Shown here: positions 55,382 to 57,624 of the stretch, one piece after another
Numbering within the stretch: position 1 is the stretch's first letter
Layout: every line of letters begins with the position of its first letter
Assembly (NCBI GenBank): GCA_024711025.1
Contig: JANJTP010000044.1
Coordinates: 1 to 57,624, forward strand
Source of the DNA: Solirubrobacteraceae bacterium
Lineage (GTDB): Bacteria > Actinomycetota > Thermoleophilia > Solirubrobacterales > Solirubrobacteraceae
Length of the DNA: 57,624 bases
Reading direction: 5' to 3'
Translations under genes and position numbers: made by a program
Notes under the pieces: generated by a model
Told to the model about the DNA's origin: nothing
The model's input: only the letters and a program-made list of their open reading frames with translations
Databases searched by the model: none

Positions 55382-56403
55382 GCGCCGGAGCCGTCGCCGT
55401 CCCCGCGGTGAGGGTCGCCGACCCGGGCGCCTGCGCGGCTCTCGTCGGCGGCCGCCTCGCGCTCGAGGTCGAGCTCGGTGCGTACCCCGAGCGCGGAGAG
55501 CGCCGCCTGCGCCGCGGCCAGGTCCGCCGCGCCGTCGAGCGCGGCGGCCAGCCGGGCCGCCGAGCGCAGCGCGCTAGCCGGCTCGAACCAGAGCAGCTGG
55601 CCGCCGATCGCAGTCAGCTCGACGGTGCGGCGTCCATCGCGGATGGTGGTGCGCCCGGTCTCTCCGAGCGCGCAGCGCACCGCCATCGCGCTGGCCTCGG
55701 TTGGGACGTGGGGGAGGGCGGCGACGAGCCGAGCTCGCACGGCCGGCGGCAGGGCGCTGCGGCCGAGGTCGCCTCCCGCGGCGGCCACCTCGTCGTAGCG
55801 GTCGACCACCTCGGCCGGTGTCAGCTCGCCGTCGCAGCCCGTGCCGAACACGGCACCGAGGACCGATCGCCCGGCGGCCGCGAGGTGCGGGGCCGCGGCG
55901 AGCAGCACGGCATCGGCCAGCGGGCTGGCCAGCCCGGGCTCGTCGCCGTGGGCGAGCACGTCGCCGCCCACGTCGAGCAGGACGACGAGGTCACAGCCCA
56001 GCCGCTCGGCCGCGGCGAGGATGCCGTCCGCGACCCCGCGTGGGCCGCCGCCGGGGTCGAGCAGCGCGACCGGGCGGCCCAGCACGCCCGCGATCCCGCT
56101 CTCGGCGAAGCGAAATCCGCCGGGACCGCTGGTCCGCGGGCCGGCGAGTGCCGCGAACCGGTGCAGCGGCTCGGCGTGGTCGAGCTCGTCGATTCGGCGC
56201 GGGCCGGGGAGCGGGTCGACGGGGCGACGCTCCCACGTCAGCCCGCCGAGCTCGAACTGCGTGCCGAGCGTCTCGGCGAGCGCTCCGGCGGCGAGCGCTC
56301 CGACGACGTCGCCACCGCCGCCGATGCCGACGCAGAGGACGCGGGAGGCGTCCGCGAGCAGCCGTTCGGCGGTCGCGGCGACGGGCGTCGGCTCCTGCCT
56401 CAG
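55378..56403 (-). CDS. DUF1152 family protein, probable CTG start
   Basis: 341 residues. The family pattern is clear: SRVLCVGIGGGGDVVGALAA, GGLTWERRPVDPLPGPRRID, SGIAGVLGRPVALLDPGGG and LVVLLDVGGDVLAHGDEPGL. Function unknown; the glycine-rich loop and Asp suggest a nucleotide or metal site. No ATG, GTG or TTG occurs in frame before residue 100, where the domain is already under way. The CTG at 56403 overlaps the upstream stop as CTGA, exactly where neighbouring genes use ATGA or GTGA, so I take it as the start. Confidence 0.75.
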   Translation of the reverse strand: MRQEPTPVAATAERLLADASRVLCVGIGGGGDVVGALAAGALAETLGTQFELGGLTWERRPVDPLPGPRRIDELDHAEPLHRFAALAGPRTSGPGGFRFAESGIAGVLGRPVALLDPGGGPRGVADGILAAAERLGCDLVVLLDVGGDVLAHGDEPGLASPLADAVLLAAAPHLAAAGRSVLGAVFGTGCDGELTPAEVVDRYDEVAAAGGDLGRSALPPAVRARLVAALPHVPTEASAMAVRCALGETGRTTIRDGRRTVELTAIGGQLLWFEPASALRSAARLAAALDGAADLAAAQAALSALGVRTELDLEREAAADESRAGARVGDPHRGDGDGSGA

Positions 56404-57029
56404 ACCAGCGCGGGGACGCGACCGGTGCAGATCGACTCGATCTCCTCCTGGACGCGCTCGAACTCGTCGTCCGAGAGAACCGGCGTGCCCTCGAACGGCA
56501 GGTCGCGGGCGATCTCCAGCCAGGAGCGACAGCCACCGTAGTCGCCGCGCACGCGCACGGTCACCGGACGCGGGATCCGGTACGTGCGCAGCAGCACGAC
56601 GTGCAGCGGATGGCGCGGCTTCCAGGCAAGGCGCTTGCGCGCGTAGTCGGTCGTCCAGACGTAGAACGGCGAGAGGTCGTTGACGACGCGCGGGTCGGTG
56701 ATCGTGTAGTGGCCGGCGACCTCGGCCCAGGCGCGTACGCGGACGCGCTCGGGCTGTACGATGCCGCCGTCGCGCGTGAGCGCCTGGACCGGCGGGTCGC
56801 CGTCGGGCCAGACGCCCTCTTCGAGCGCGCGCTGAAGCTCCGGTGCGTGCGCCTCGCGGACGACGTCGTTACGCTGGTGGTCGAACGTGGGGTACAGGAA
56901 GAAGCGGTCGTACTCGAGCTCGAAGTGCTTGCTCTGCTCGTGGATACCACCCTTACGCAGGGTGATGAGCTGCTCGCCTTCGGCGAGTGCACGTACCGTG
57001 ACCGCCCATTCCTTCAGGGCAATTGGCAT
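56400..57029 (-). CDS. DUF1802 family protein
   Basis: 209 residues matching DUF1802 along its length: ALKEWAVTVRALAEGEQLIT, LRKGGIHEQSKHFELEYDRF, FLYPTFDHQRND, and later WKPRHPLHVVLLRTYRIPRP. Function unknown; the family is scattered in cyanobacteria and actinobacteria. First gene of the operon DUF1802-DUF1152-hypothetical, transcribed leftward. Confidence 0.85.
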   Translation of the reverse strand: MPIALKEWAVTVRALAEGEQLITLRKGGIHEQSKHFELEYDRFFLYPTFDHQRNDVVREAHAPELQRALEEGVWPDGDPPVQALTRDGGIVQPERVRVRAWAEVAGHYTITDPRVVNDLSPFYVWTTDYARKRLAWKPRHPLHVVLLRTYRIPRPVTVRVRGDYGGCRSWLEIARDLPFEGTPVLSDDEFERVQEEIESICTGRVPALV

Positions 57030-57337
57030 AGGAATCGGGGACTGCTAAGGGAGAGTGCGACAGAGAAATGACCGGCACCTTCGTGCGCTCCTGCGCACGG
57101 GGCGTCGGGATGCGCCTATTCTGTCAGAGGTTGCGGTATTTGCCAAAACATCCCTGCAAATCGGCATGTTTTGCGGTGTATCACGGACGGTGAGCAGCAC
57201 CAAATTGGCCAAAAAGCGGCGATTTGGGGCGTTCAGGCCGTCGATCGGCCCGAAATAGGTCCTCCAAAGGCCCGTCGGACGCACGGTATGTGCGCGATCA
57301 CACACAGCGGACGGGGTGTCCCGTGGCTCGCCGGTGG
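57030..57337. other. 308-base intergenic region with an inverted repeat
   Basis: No gene supported. CAAAACAT (57144-57151) and ATGTTTTG (57166-57173) form an 8-bp inverted repeat 14 bases apart, flanked by TTGCGGTAT (57131) and TTGCGGTGTAT (57171). The block 57,110-57,260 is markedly richer in A/T than the genes around it and is a likely control region for the DUF1802 operon. Confidence 0.4.
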
Positions 57338-57624
57338 TCAGCCGTGGACTACCAGCGGGGCGCGGCGCTCGACCGGCTCGGTCTCGAGCTCGACGATGAT
57401 GCCCGAGTCGAGCTGACCGAAGGAGCCGCCGGCCATCCGGTGATCGGTCAGCAGGTCCTCGATCCTGAACCGGCCGATCAGCGCGTCGCAATGCGGGCAT
57501 CCGTTGGCGACGTAGCCGCCCTCGACGCCTGGGCTCTCGCGATGGCGCAGCTCGCCGATGCCGCGGCGCGCGAGCGTCCGCGGGTCGAGCTGGCGAAGCA
57601 GCGCCTCGTCGATCTGCTCGAGCG
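57338..57624 (-). CDS. C-terminal part of a protein with a CxxC motif (5' end outside window)
   Basis: The last 94 residues of a leftward gene entering from the right edge. The frame reads DPRTLARRGIGELRHRES, then GYVANGCPHCDALIGRFRIE and ends ERRAPLVVHG before TGA. The CPHC pair with the preceding glycine could be half of a zinc ribbon. Codon use and length of open frame support real coding. The family cannot be named from this fragment. Confidence 0.6.
   Translation of the reverse strand, partial: LEQIDEALLRQLDPRTLARRGIGELRHRESPGVEGGYVANGCPHCDALIGRFRIEDLLTDHRMAGGSFGQLDSGIIVELETEPVERRAPLVVHG

Overview
The window appears to be two different bacteria joined inside one gene. Bases 1 to about 6,900 look betaproteobacterial (Thauera/Azoarcus-like): the 3' end of pilQ, then aroK, aroB, a dGTPase and the first 60% of gltB. 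This part has a canonical sigma-70 promoter, an NtrC-type palindrome and T-tract terminators. From about 6,900 onward gltB continues in frame as an actinobacterial-type glutamate synthase. Everything downstream fits a high-GC actinobacterium of the Thermoleophilia/Solirubrobacterales kind: SufT-like protein, WS/DGAT, M28 peptidase, ispH, SCO1, CysO/CysM/Mec, DUF2007, DUF1152 and DUF1802 proteins, GTGA/ATGA gene overlaps, leaderless TAnnnT promoters and no T-tract terminators. A metagenomic assembly join at a conserved gltB segment is the simplest explanation; I infer this and cannot test it here.

Layout of the actinobacterial part. 7-12.5 kb: gltB end, gltD, then a flavin monooxygenase-TetR pair with a strong operator. 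12.5-21 kb: a Cys-rich unknown protein, an ECF sigma factor fused to a zinc-finger anti-sigma domain, FxsA, a STAS protein, a SufT-like protein, WS/DGAT and an M28 peptidase, separated by several short-period repeat arrays. 21.5-31.2 kb: ispH, CoA-transferase and phosphoesterase fired from one overlapping divergent promoter, a degenerate redoxin, GNAT, secreted and membrane proteins, SCO1 and a NarL-type two-component pair. 31.3-35.1 kb: a protein-thiocarboxylate cysteine synthesis module (rhodanese-E1, CysO, CysM, Mec) with tatA in the middle. 35.2-37.6 kb: an unusual single-chain GAF-GAF-kinase-receiver-LuxR protein.

37.9-54.4 kb looks like an acquired catabolic island. It holds a creatinase-like M24 protein, a transposase relic, a ribose-type ABC transporter, an LLM flavin oxidoreductase, an aldehyde dehydrogenase, and a tightly overlapped operon of two class-III aminotransferases, two glutamine-synthetase-like ligases, two class-I amidotransferase-type hydrolases and a FadR-type GntR regulator. 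This matches the logic of the Puu (gamma-glutamylated amine) pathway in duplicated form, without a recognisable PuuB oxidase. It is the best candidate for a new system in the window. 54.6-57.6 kb returns to ordinary Thermoleophilia-type housekeeping genes.

A recurring regulatory theme is transcription starting at or very near the start codon. About ten genes have TAnnnT 6-10 bases before their start codon, and two of these serve 9- and 11-codon mini-genes placed directly in front of operons.
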